The notes under the pieces were generated by a model, which saw only the letters and a list, made by a program, of their open reading frames with translations, did not search any database and was not told the origin of the DNA. Shown one piece after another: positions 11,091 through 23,700 of a stretch of DNA of 64,000 nt. How positions within the stretch are numbered: the stretch's first letter is position 1; every line of letters begins with the position of its first letter. Source of the stretch: Phallusia mammillata. Lineage: Eukaryota > Chordata > Ascidiacea > Phlebobranchia > Ascidiidae. The DNA is taken from positions 1-64,000 of the forward strand of contig QLIY01000015.1 of the NCBI GenBank assembly GCA_003260075.1, in the 5' to 3' direction. A program made the position numbers and the translations under genes.

Positions 11091-11393
11091 TCGGTGGTGG
11101 GATTCAAATTTTTTGTCAGCCTAGTTCTATTACAAAAGTCATATTTTTCGGCCGGTTCTGTTACAAGAAGTCCATTGACAGTAACCAGTAATGCTAACCG
11201 GTTCGCTGATCTCATAAAGTCAATTGACAGTAACCAGTAATGCTAACTGGTTCGCTGATCTCATAAAATTTCGAGTGGACGGTTCTATAGAACCGGTACG
11301 AACCGGCTGAATCCCAACAGTGTTTGTATTTAGTAATTATTATCACAGGCGGTTCCATAGAACCGGTGCGAACCGTCTGAATCCCACCACTAT
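11091..11393. mobile_element. AACCGG-rich MITE, CAGTGGTGGGATTCA family, internally duplicated
   Basis: Left GGTGGTGGGATTCAAA and right GAATCCCACCACTA match the family ends. The word CAGTAACCAGTAATGCTAAC occurs twice, about 50 bases apart. The end AACCGG(C/T)TGAATCCCA also occurs twice (near 11300 and 11370), suggesting nested or tandem growth. Confidence 0.65.
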
Positions 11394-11724
11394 CTTTAGT
11401 GTAGTTGGGTGCTGTATTTTCACAGCCCAGTAAAATCAACTTCATATGTCAAAAACAACTTAAACAACTTGCTTCTGCACCTTGCAACGTCATACCGATG
11501 ACGTCATATCACGCCTCGATGACGTAACAGCGGCCTATCAATGTGCAAATAAATAAATAACAAACGATCGGCTTATCTGAAATCCGACAGGAGTCGAAAC
11601 TGACTAAATGACGTCATCGTTTGTGACGTGATTTGCCTTTAAATGAGGGTTTGATGACGTTTTTGGTGCTTGGACGGCTACCGAACCACGAGGTCTGTAA
11701 AAAAACAGCATATTTCAAATATGT

Positions 11725-14700
11725 TCAACGAAATATTGCCAAAATGGCAACAACGGTCAGTAAGAAGTGCCCGGTGCCACTTTGAATTTGCGTCACACAC
11801 ATTCCAAACCAAGGGTACAAATCTACACTAGCTGCTAAGTTTTTAGTTAAGCATCGTGGACCCAGCGGCCGTTGGGTCGGTGATTGCCAAAATGTTATGC
11901 ACCCCAGCTGTAGCATTCAATTAAAAAAAACATGTTATTTTTGCTGAGTTTCATCTTACCCGATATTCTAAAACTTCTTTAACTAAGTTTTCTTCGTCTT
12001 TTGTGAATTTAAGAATCATCGAAATTGCTTTGACGAGTTGTTGCGCCTAAATAGAAAAAGATGAAATGATTTAGAAAAATTAACACAAGGATCCCGGTTT
12101 TAAACTGCACATTACTGCATGATTTTTTTACAAATTTTCAGGGGTTTAGACTCCGCTTTGGAATTTTTAAAGCTTTGAAAATCAGAGCAAAATTTGTAAC
12201 TTTCCCGAATTGGGATTTAAATTTGTCAGAAATAAGCAAATTCTGTAGTTTTTTTTAGTTTTTAGTTAAAGTATAATTTTTCAATGATTTTCCCGTGTTT
12301 TTTAAAAACATTTGTTACCTAATTTTGCCATTGGGCCATAATGCGAAATTTGTAAATCGCAGCACCACTGCATCAGAAAATACATCAAAAAACGCTCAAA
12401 AAATACAACCACAGTCCAACTACATACCTCTGATTGACCGCATGAGAGGAACCGCAAAACCACGTGCTTCAAATACTTAATAACCACGTCTCGTTGCCCG
12501 TCATTTAACGAGGGATCATCCAGTGCCATATCACCGGCAAGTAATGATGGAATAGGATCCACGACTGCTTCAGGAGTTACTCCGTTCTCGTGCGCCACTG
12601 TGCGGTGATTTGTGGTGTCGTTAGAGGCCGCTAGAGAACCTTTGCCGGGTCGAGACGAGGAACGGCGACGCTCTGAACGCGAACGGTCAACGCTGGTGGC
12701 TGCTCCTTGTTTGTTCTGAAGTAAAAGGTTAGGAATGAAGAAGTTCATGGAGCTATTAAAATAAGAACTCACAGCAGCCAGGGTTAGGGACTAAATTTAA
12801 CATAAAAAACTGGGTTTTAGGATGAGTTTGTTGTTGTTATGGGTCCCCTTCCCTCAAGGGGACACATATTGTTTTTGTCCGTATTTGTTTTTTTTCTTTT
12901 TTCTGTCTAACGCTGATTTGTTCCACGCGTTTGGTCAAGAAAGAGTGCTTCAAATTTACACAGATGTTAGATATTGATCCAGAAGTTCTTGACAAGAACG
13001 AACCCGTATTTATTCTCGTACATTCTGTGGCTGGTTAAGTCTTTGCGGGACTCGCGCTCTACCAACTGAGCAACACAGGCTCAGTGGTGAACCCGCCGAA
13101 AGTGAACCGCTTCCTGCCTTGTATGCAGCACATATATCAGCTTCGTAGTAGGGGATCGCCAGATTAAGCAGTAATCAGTTAAGATGAACATAAATTTAAT
13201 ACTGGGATCAGCTGTTAAAGCATCCATGCAGACCAGCGATCACGGCACACTCATATATAAATCAGGGGGGGGGGTGGTGAACCCGCCGAAAGTGCACCGC
13301 TTCCTGCCTCGTATACTGCACAAGTCAGCTTCGTAGTAGGGGCACGCCAGATTAACCACTGTTCAGTTAAGATGAACATAAATTTAATACTGGGATCAGC
13401 TGTTAAAGCCTCCATGCAGACCAGCGATCACGGCACACTCATATATAAATCACATTACGGGGGGGGGGTGCCTGATTGTTCTAAAGAAGATTTGATCACG
13501 TGGTTATCAGATGCCACGACGGACGGACGGACTAACTGGTTTTATATGGGATATTCAAGGTACATTATACCGACGATTTAATAACATTTACAAAATGCGT
13601 TTAAAAACACGGTATTCACAAAATGCGTTAATTTTTGCTACAAATTGTGCTAGAAGTAAAAATGTACAGATGAATTCGGTTAATCGCATATTTCGTTCAA
13701 TACCATAAGAATCGTAAATCAAAATCGTAGACATTTATTGAGAAAATTGTCCGGCTTACCACAAAAACTGATAAATTGCATGAGGATTGTAATACCGTGA
13801 CTATTTGTTGTCAGAAATTTCTTCCATAATCTCATAAAAAGACAAATTTTGCAAATAACCCGATTTGTTTGTATGTTTTGATGATTAGAAGTTTAATACG
13901 TTATTATTATTATGAACCAAGTCTCTTTTGCACTAACGATTTAAACAATTATAAATCTTTTTTTTTAAATCCATAAAGTTGCCAAAAATCGAAAACATGG
14001 ATTTTTTGTTTTTTAGTGGCACCAAGGCGTTGTAATTATAACGGACAGAATTTTTCTTTCGATTTAAAGTTAAAATTGTTGTCGTAAATTGTAGGCTGTT
14101 TTTGTGCAAGCAGATAACTTAGATGTAAAAACTTCTACCTACCTTTAGATTTGCGATTTCTTCCTTGCAGTTCATTAACTCTTCAGGGGGGGGGGCATTG
14201 AAGGCGCCATACCGAATCAGCCGGCCACCAAGCATTTTTCTTACCAGTTCTTTTTGCAGAGCTTTCTTAAGATCCACTAATCTCTGTTGATTTAACTTCA
14301 AACTTCGATCTTTTTCCAAGACACGATCTTCCAGCGTCGACTTTTCAATCCTCAACATCTTTACCTCCTCTCCCTCTTCCGCCTGATTGTTCTGAAGAAG
14401 ATTTGATCTCGTGGTGAACAGATGCCACAGTGTAGGTTTTCAAGGCACACTATGCCCAAGGTTTTAAACCAATCACAATAACACGTTATGATATTTAAAA
14501 ACATGGGTTTTGTAACGTTATCTTGAAAGTAAAGATTTAAAGACGAACTCGGTTAATCGCATATTCATTTTAATTGCATAGGGACAAACCCCAAGACATT
14601 TGTTGACAATATTTTCCGGTTTATCACATAATCCGTTAAACTGCATAGAGATCATGATACAGTGGCCTTGTTGTCGTCTGCCTAATGCCCTAATCGCATA

Positions 14701-17700
14701 ATCACATAAACAGAAAAAAAATGCGATTAACCGGATTCATCTATATAGATTTATGATTAGCAGCTCAAAAAAGACAGAAAGATTAATTTTTCATTTCGTG
14801 TTGAACCAAGACGTTTTAATTATAACGGGAAGAAATTTTATTTTGATTTACAGTTGAATTTGTTGCAATTTTTGCCTGTAACTTTTTCGTTTCAGCAGAC
14901 AACATAAATGCAAACAATGCTCCCTCCCTACCTTTAGATTTGCGATTTCTTCCTTGCAGTTCATTAACTCTTCAGTGCGGGAATCTAAATGTGACTGAAG
15001 ATCTTCGACCTGTTGAGATAAATATACGATCGCCGACTATTATTACTAAAAACAATGCATTTATTGTTTAACCTACTATAAACAGTAATTGCCAACCATG
15101 AAAGTGTTGTCAAAATATTTTTGATTTAACAACAAAATAGACAAGACGTTTTTGTTTAAATACAAAACCCCATCGTGTTGCAAATCCATTTTTTAGTTTC
15201 GATAAAATTTCCCGCATCATTTTGCGTTGACACAAGCGAAGACTTTAAATGATTTGTGACTTTGATCAACTTTTAAGATTATGAATTCTAACTTTTTACG
15301 TCATTATAAGCTTAAACTACGTTAAATGCTACAATTTTGTTGACTAATAAGAAGCTTATCGAGTCAAAGCTGTTGCATTTCTGAACTTTACACCGTCGTA
15401 ACAATTCCGCAAACGCAGAGGTACACTACGGCTAATGACTTGATGACATCTTATAAGCAGTGGTGGGATTCAGCCGGTTCGCACAAATTCTATAGAACCG
15501 TCTCACGAATTTTTATGTGATCAGCGAACAGGTTAGCATTACTGGTTACTGTCAATGGACTTTTTGTAACAGAACCGGTGAAAAATATGACTTTTGTGAT
15601 AGAACCGCTGCAAAATATGACTTTTGTGCAAATATGACATTTGTAATAGAACCGGCTGACAAAAAAATAAATCCCACCACTGCCTATAAGTAGTAACAGT
15701 GTGCAACTGGTTTGCAGTATAAAATTGAATTAAATGTTTTCTGGGACTGGTCAAAAAGGTCACGCGAACCAGCGGTAAAGCAACAGCGATTTAAAACACA
15801 ATTCCACCTTCAGTTCCAGGTTCCGTAAAGTTTCTTCCTTCTGTTGCGACGAGTCATGCGACTGCAGCAACCCCTCGCTTTTCTTGCTCAACTCGGCTTG
15901 TGCTTCGTCGAATCGCTGTGTGACGTCACTAAGCTGTTGCTGCGTCATAGAAAGCTCGTCTTTCGTTGATGTCAATTCTGGAAGGAATAATTTGTAGTTA
16001 TATTATTATGAGTAAACTATAACTACAAGTTTTCAAACATATTGTGTCAATAATCGGGGTAAGTTAGATAGCATAAGCTGACGCACGTTATAAAGACTAG
16101 CTACCATAACAACGCCAGGAAGTGACAAAATAGTCTTTTTGTTGATTACCATCTTTAAATGCTTATTATTTTAAGCGTCTTTTTCTGTTTTTAGACAAGT
16201 GCATTTCCAAAACCTAGATGTAAGTTGTAATACACAAAGTAGTTTTTTCGGCATGAAATTTTTTTGTAAAAAAGCTAATAAAGTTTGGGCAATTGTTTTG
16301 GTAATTTTTGGTAACTCAATCTTGAGCACTTACAGAAAACCCTAAGTCAGTGATTCTTAATCTTTTTCGTGTTGGGACACTCTGAACATTTTATAAAATC
16401 TACGATGCATCTTCAGGGGTACCCATAGTTAAGAAACCCTGTCCTAGGTTTAATGTATTGCCTTTCATCGCAAAACCCAAAATTATTATGAAAAGAATTT
16501 TATGGCATTCCAACCACACAAGTGTACAATAAAAATAGAGGTACCTTCTCTCAGTTGTTCTTCAGTGTTTTTAGATTCCTCTAAGAGTTGAATGTTGCTG
16601 TTTAGATTTTCTTCCATCTGTGCAACTTTCTTCTTTAGATCTTCCCGGTCCGATCTCACTTCTTCCAGGGAAATCGCCATCTCACTGTTGATTCGCTCCC
16701 TACTGCTGATCTCACTCTGAAGAAGCAAAATAAATTGTGAGGTGATGTTGGATTTGCAACCATATTAGCTTTATCAGGATAAAAATGTATTGGAATTTGC
16801 TTAAAGAGTAATTTCAAAATGGTATAAGCATCAAGCCAATAAATGATCAGCTACAGACAGTGCATACTGTTTTGACATTCAATTTTGTTTTGGGTAACAT
16901 TTGTATGTAGTCAATTCAAGTAGATTCGTTTATGGCACACCAAGGCATATTTAACAATACATAAACTGCAGATGCTGATGAGGCAGTTTGTAGAGACAAC
17001 AATCAGTTCATTTGTCATGCTAAAATTGATTGATTGTGAAAGTTTCGTAACCGATATCATACAATCAGAAAGTTCGTTTTTTACTCAAATTACCAAATAC
17101 TTACATTTTTATTTTCAAGGTCTTCTTGCAGTTTTTTAATTTCTTCTTCTAATGAGGTCATTTTTTCCATGTTTGCATTTATTTCCAAACAATGGCTGGC
17201 CTGAAAAAAAATTCAAAATATTTTTCCCTTGTTACACATAAATTAACTGTCATAGCATATAAGCATTATCTTGTTTTCGATTACAAGCACAAATAACTTA
17301 CATAGTCATGCTATGAAATAAAAATAATATTTAATTTAGTGACACTAAAACAAAAATTAAAATAAAAAGGTTGTAAAGATTTTGGTAAAACATTATTTCA
17401 TGTTTTTTCATCAATATTAATTGTAAAAATGGGACATTATGTTTTTATTGGCCATGAACATTATGTAATTATTAGTGCTAAATTTTAGGTAAGACATGTT
17501 TTTAACTTACTTTTAGATTTGCTATATCCTCTGTTTGTTCAAGTAAAGTCTTGTCAAATTTCTCTATGTCGAGCAGATGGGATTTACGTTTGTCACAAAG
17601 TTTTTCCTCCAATTCTGATTGAAGCTTTGCAGACTTTCCAAGTTCAATATCATGTAAAGTTTGCTACAAATATTCACAAAAATGTTGAAACATAGAAAAC

Positions 17701-20700
17701 ACTTAAAAAAAATTGTCAAAAATTAACAAATTATGATATATATTACCAGGACTGTACAAATAACAATAAACAAACACCACCCAACCATTTTTTGATAATT
17801 AAGTCATTTATCTAAAAAACAGAAAATTCTTTGCAAAAACATATGTAACATTTGCAGACGCAATTTCATTGTCAGTATCTTAGTGAATAATACATCTTTA
17901 TTTTTATACATCTATCTTTGACAAAATGTTGGTTAAGTTGCTTGCTCGGGAAAACACAAGTGACTGATACAGGATAAGAACACACAACGGGGGGGGGGTA
18001 CAATCTTATTGTCAGTATCTTAGTGAATATTACCTTTTTATTTTATACATCTATCTTTGACAAAATGTTGGTTAAGTTTCTTGCTCGGGAAAACACAAGT
18101 GACTGATACAGGATAAGAACACACAACCTTATGATTACTATGCGGTGAGCTAACCACATAGCCATCCAGGCCTACTATCATAAGCATAAATATAATGTTG
18201 CACCTTTTCTATTAACTTTGCTTCCAGTTCTGCCACTTGTTGCAGGTATGTCTCATTGTGTGACGTCAAATCATCAGCGTCTTCTTTCAAAGTTGCAATT
18301 TCACCAGTTAAGGAAGCGATCTACCAAAAATAAAAGCAACTTGTCAGTCTGTAAAACAAGGTGTTCATCCCACACTGACATTTACCCACCTTTTCACGTG
18401 ATTCTTTTAACTGAGATGTTTTTTGTGAAATTTCTTGACAATCTTCAGCGATTTTTGAATTAAGGTGTGAAACCTAAGAAACAGTATGGTACTTTAGATC
18501 TTAATCATGGGTTACTCCAGTCCTTTCAAACTTGTCATACAGAATTCAAACCAGTTCCAAGCATTCTAGATAAATCTAGCCTGCAGAAGTCTTTACATGC
18601 TAGCACTCTACCAACTGAGCTACACAGGTTGAGTGGCGAAGCCACCGAAAGTCGAAGCACAAGCACCGTTGCCTGCCTCAAATGCTGCACATGTCAGCTT
18701 TGTAGTAGGGATTTTCAGTTTGACCAATATTCAGCTAAAGCTTCAGGGCTGTTCCCAGTAATGGTTATTATGTTCAGGTGACCGAATGCAAATACATTTG
18801 ATGAAAATCTCACCTGATTTTCTAAGTGGTTAATTTTGTCTGACCAAGTTGACTTGATGTTTACTAATTGTTGATGGGATTCTTCCAGTTTAGTTTCTAA
18901 TGCAGCACGCTAAACAAACATGTTTTTGTTCTTATATAATATTTGCTATTTACCAAAACATACAAAATATAATTTGCACACTACTCAAGTTATAAAATAT
19001 AATCTTACATCACCAACATATATAAAGTAAAATTACAAAGTAAAATTCTTGGTAGTTATAAAATTTAGCAGTAATTTTTGACAGTAAAAAATATAATAAG
19101 TGAACTGGAGTTTTTTTTCAGTTGTTAAGACCAACCTCAGCGAGGAACGCTTGCATTTGTTCATCTTGAGGTAATTTATGAGTACCAGATCTTTTTTCCA
19201 TCAATTGCAGTTTGCTTTGCAGGTGATCAATTAAACTTTGTCTTTCTTCTGATTCTGTCTTGGACTGCAAAGATCAGATTGACATGTTTTACAACGAATT
19301 ATATGATAAGAAAAATCTTTGTGGCAACAATTCCAACTTGACCGCAAAGCCCATAAAACTATATTCATTTGTAAAATTGTCTAGTTAATCACATAATCCA
19401 TTTTAATGCAGAAAAACAGTGCAAGTTTGTTATGCAATTGACTGTACTAAATACTGTCAGTCCTCTATTTTTACTAAATACAGAAGAGGTAAAGATGCAA
19501 AAAAATACAAAAATGTAAATATAAACCAACTAGTAATGTTGTGGCCTTAAGATAATCTTTACTGCATGTGTCAGTATCAATTTTTAAAGATCTTTTAACC
19601 ATTGACAACTAAATTACTTTCGGCTTTCCACATAATCTTAACAAAAGTGTTTTAGCAAAACCGACTTACAAAATTGTCATGTCAATGATTAAATTGTTTG
19701 CAACAAAGTTGAAAAAATACACCAACACATACGTTGGTTAGGCAATGACAAAATAAAAACCAACATTTACCTTGAACAAACTAAAATAACACCATGCATG
19801 CAGTTAACAAACCTTGGACATAACAGCTTCGCAGCTGTGTTTTAAGGAGTCGTATTTTTCACTAAGACTACTGTGTCTGTTTTCTACAGTAGAAAGGCTG
19901 CTACGAGTCTACAAATAAAATCACATGAATGAAAACAAAAATGAAAAGTTGTGGGGAAAGTAGAACACAAATGCGGAAACCATGTGACGGTGTTAGTTAA
20001 ATATGGATGTTTATTACATGATAAACATAATTTTGTGATCAAAAACATGTTTTTAGGTGTGTTAGGGTTGGGTCAAAACTGTAAATGTTCTGTTTGGTTG
20101 AGTACTGAGCATCTCATGTTAATGCTCAGTGCTCGGCCAAGCTTGCTCAGAGAATTGTGATGTCATAAACATTCCCAATTTCATGCTAGTTTTTTAGCTT
20201 TCACAGGTCCCTTACATCACCAGCAGTGTATTAAGCTGTACTGGGCCCAGAAGTATGCACTTTTCTACCATCTAATGCATTTAATAAAACAGTCAATTTT
20301 GTTCTTGGATACCCTTTCGAACACTATTTGTATTTGCATGGTATAAAAATGCAAATTCAATGCTTCGGTCAGTTTGAGCAACTTCTCGGCCGAGCACCAA
20401 GCATTGAAAACATGTTCGGTACCGAGTACTCGGGTTCAGGCTCGGCTTGACCCAGCACTATTTTATATTCATTTGACAGCCAGTTCTTGCTTGATATGCA
20501 CAATGTATACTGTGATATCGTTATCCAAAAGATTAATCAAGCCTGACTGAGTTCACAACTACATAAACTAGACACTACTTGTACAGGTATTTACATCACA
20601 TAATTTACCTAAATGAGACTAGAAAATGGGAAAATACTAAAACTAGAAAACTAGTACACCAGCTACACATGAGACATAAAATATAGAAAAAAGCTTGACT

Positions 20701-23700
20701 TTCAACAAAAATAGATTGAATTGTTTTCTAACCTTTTGTAAATCAAGGGCCAAGCAAGAAAGTTTGTCTTTTAAGTTGTTATTGTTGGAAGTTAGCTTTT
20801 TAATGAGGCTCTCGTTCTTTTCTTTGTCATCTTTCAATTTATTTCTGGAAAAGAAGTAACACAGAGCATATACTTATGTGATGTTGCACACCTAGCAAAA
20901 GGTGGACGGACAAAAGGTTGACCAAAACAGTTGTATTATGCTTATATTATTACTAGTTTATTGTGTATTGTAAAAAGTTAATCCAATGACCAACAGGTAG
21001 AATCCAAAAACAAATACAGTACTAAAACGTTTTAGGGCTAAATTACGAGGTCTATGTGTGAACAAAATACAACAAATTGACAAAAATTACTAGAGGTATT
21101 TTGAAGTGAATGGTTCTGCTTTTCTTTTAGCATGACAAGAACTTGGCAAAAACCCAGACTACACATTTATTTTCTTATCAAACAAAAAATGTTCAAAATA
21201 ATTTTATTCTAACCTTTCGTTTTCAATTTCCCTTAATGCTGATTCCTTTACTTTTAACTCTTCACTATTTTTTCGTAGAATTGCTTCTAATTCGTCGTTC
21301 TTTTCTCGAGTTTGTATCAAATCTGCCATGTGTTCATCCAAACCAATTTGTAGTCGTTTTGATTCTTTTTCGCTGTTCATCAGCTGTTTGACAATTAAAT
21401 TTTGCTAAATAATGAAGTATGTGTTTTGCCTCTCTGATAGTAGACATTTTTGTGTTGTGAATGTTATGAATTGCTAAGTATGAACTTGCTTACAAAGTAA
21501 CAATAAAGAACCAACAGTTCTGACTTAAAATCAGTCAACAAAAACATTCTAAAAGGAATGTATATATTTTACCTGTGAAGGTACCACCATTTTATTATAA
21601 AACCTTAAATAAAAAGAGATTTGTCAGGTATATATTTCATTTTACTTTTTTAGTAACAATTCTTTAATAATAAAGCGGGGGGGGGGCAAAACATTCTAAA
21701 AGGAATGTATATATTTTACCTGTAAAGGTACCACCATTTTATTATAAAACCTTATGTAAAAAGAGATTTGTCAGATATATATTTCATTTTACTTTTTTAG
21801 TAACAATTCTTTAATAATAAAGCATGTCTATTTGGACAGTTATATTTGTCATTAAAGTTCTTTAATAAAAAGTTGTATGTCTTTCTTTAACAAGAACCAT
21901 AAAAAATATTACTGATTAGGGTTCTTACCACATAATTATTTTTGAAACAAAAAAAGTGTTGCAAAAATATCTTTAATATCATTTTCATTCACAAAATTAG
22001 AAATTATGAATGGTTCTAGTTGCAAAAGGGAAAAGGCTTAGAAATTTGTCAGTAAGAGTGATTATAAGCATGTCAAAATTTAGTGCTATGCCAAGAGAAA
22101 TGAATAAATTGATGTTGGACGATGACTTCAATAGGTGATCAGTTATATATAAGTGTTGATCTAGTTTAGCTGAACAAATATCATGTACTCCGCCCCTCAG
22201 CTCTATACAACACAGGTCAAGTGGAAATAATGGCAACTAAAAATGGCTAACAAGTCTAAAAGGGCATTTCAAACAGTGCTGTACTGAAATTTTTTAAGTA
22301 TTTATTTTCATGATGCAAAGTACAGTTAGTGCGATTTATGGTTTTGATTGTTCACACTGCTTGTTTTTTGGACTTAAATCAATAATTACACAAATATTAT
22401 ATACAGCTGTTTAATGTTTATAAAAGCACAAACTTGAAGTACCTAAACAAGTGCTACGTTTTGTCATAATACATCTGTTTTGTGGCTTAAAAATAATTCT
22501 GTCACATATTTTACGTCCTATGGTATACAAAGACACATTTTCATGGACTGAGGGAGAGATTGTCAGCTAAGTCAGCATCTTACCAGCAGTCATAACAAAA
22601 CTTAAGACAAGGTAGGGGGGGGGGTGCTCTATACAGCACAGGTCAAGTGGAAATAATGGCAACTACAAATGGCTAACAAGTCTAAAAGGGCATTTCAAAC
22701 AGTGCTGTACTGAATTTTTTATGCTTATTTTCACAACACAAAGTGCAGTTATTGCGATTTATGGCTTTGAATGTTCACACTGTTTGTTTTTTGGTCTTAA
22801 ATTAATAATTACAGAAACATATTATATATATAAAGCTGTAGTACCTAAACAAGTGCTACGTTTTGTCATAATACATCTGTTTTACAGCTTAAAAATAATT
22901 CTGTCACATATTTTACGTCCTATGGTATACAAAGGGGGGGGGGGTGGAACAGATTGTTTCCTAAGTCAGCATCTTACCAGCAGTCATAACAAAACTTAAG
23001 ACAAGGTACAAAGGTCAAAAATATAACCTATGTACTATCTACACAATTCACACTTTACAAGACAGGACTAGAAATTGGACTTAAATTGGCATTTTTTTCT
23101 AATCCTGAACTAGCAACATTTATCTTGTCACACATGAGCAGACAAAATCAATAACATCAGCATGCTGAATTCTGCCACAAAACCAATATATATTGTATGA
23201 AACCTTCACCTACCATATGTTTAAGTTTGGCCATCTCCTGTCTTTGTAAGTCGTGAAGTTCCTCTGAATTATCTCGTTTTTCATAAAATTCAGTTTTCGT
23301 TTGGTTGAATTCTTCCTTCTGTTTTTCCCAGTCATCCAGAGCTGATTTAAGTCTTTCGTTTTCCTGAAAAACACATTTTTTGGTTTTAATATCATTTGGC
23401 AGAACGGATTTAGGACATATATGGGCTAGATTTGATGCAAATTATACTTTTGACAGTCCTGATGCAGGCAACTTTTGCTAAATGCATCAAACAATAAAAA
23501 AAATCTTGTGTCTAGAAACAAAAGATTTAGGTAATATTTATTTTCCCACCTCTTCCAATACAGTTTTGGTGTTACTTAATGAACTTTCAGATTCCTCTAA
23601 TCTGCATATCGTGGTTTCGTAACGAGGGGGGGGGGCGCATGAAACTTTTGCTAAATGCATCAAACACTAAAAAAATCTTGTGTCTAGAAATAAAAGATAT

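Larger units (their letters stand above)
8010..11724. other. Intergenic region between GH16 and golgin-97
   Basis: No exon with conserved protein similarity was found on either strand. It holds AT-rich unique sequence, a hAT-like fragment at 9211-9355 (CAGTGGTTCTTAACCC...), and a composite AACCGG-rich element at about 11091-11393. The GH16 promoter should lie just above 7410, but no clear TATA box was identified. Confidence 0.5.

Noticed and set aside
13033..13075. Functional tRNA gene on the minus strand
   Set aside because: The A-box region is good, but there is no complete cloverleaf or matching B-box at proper distance; it heads a SINE-like repeat.
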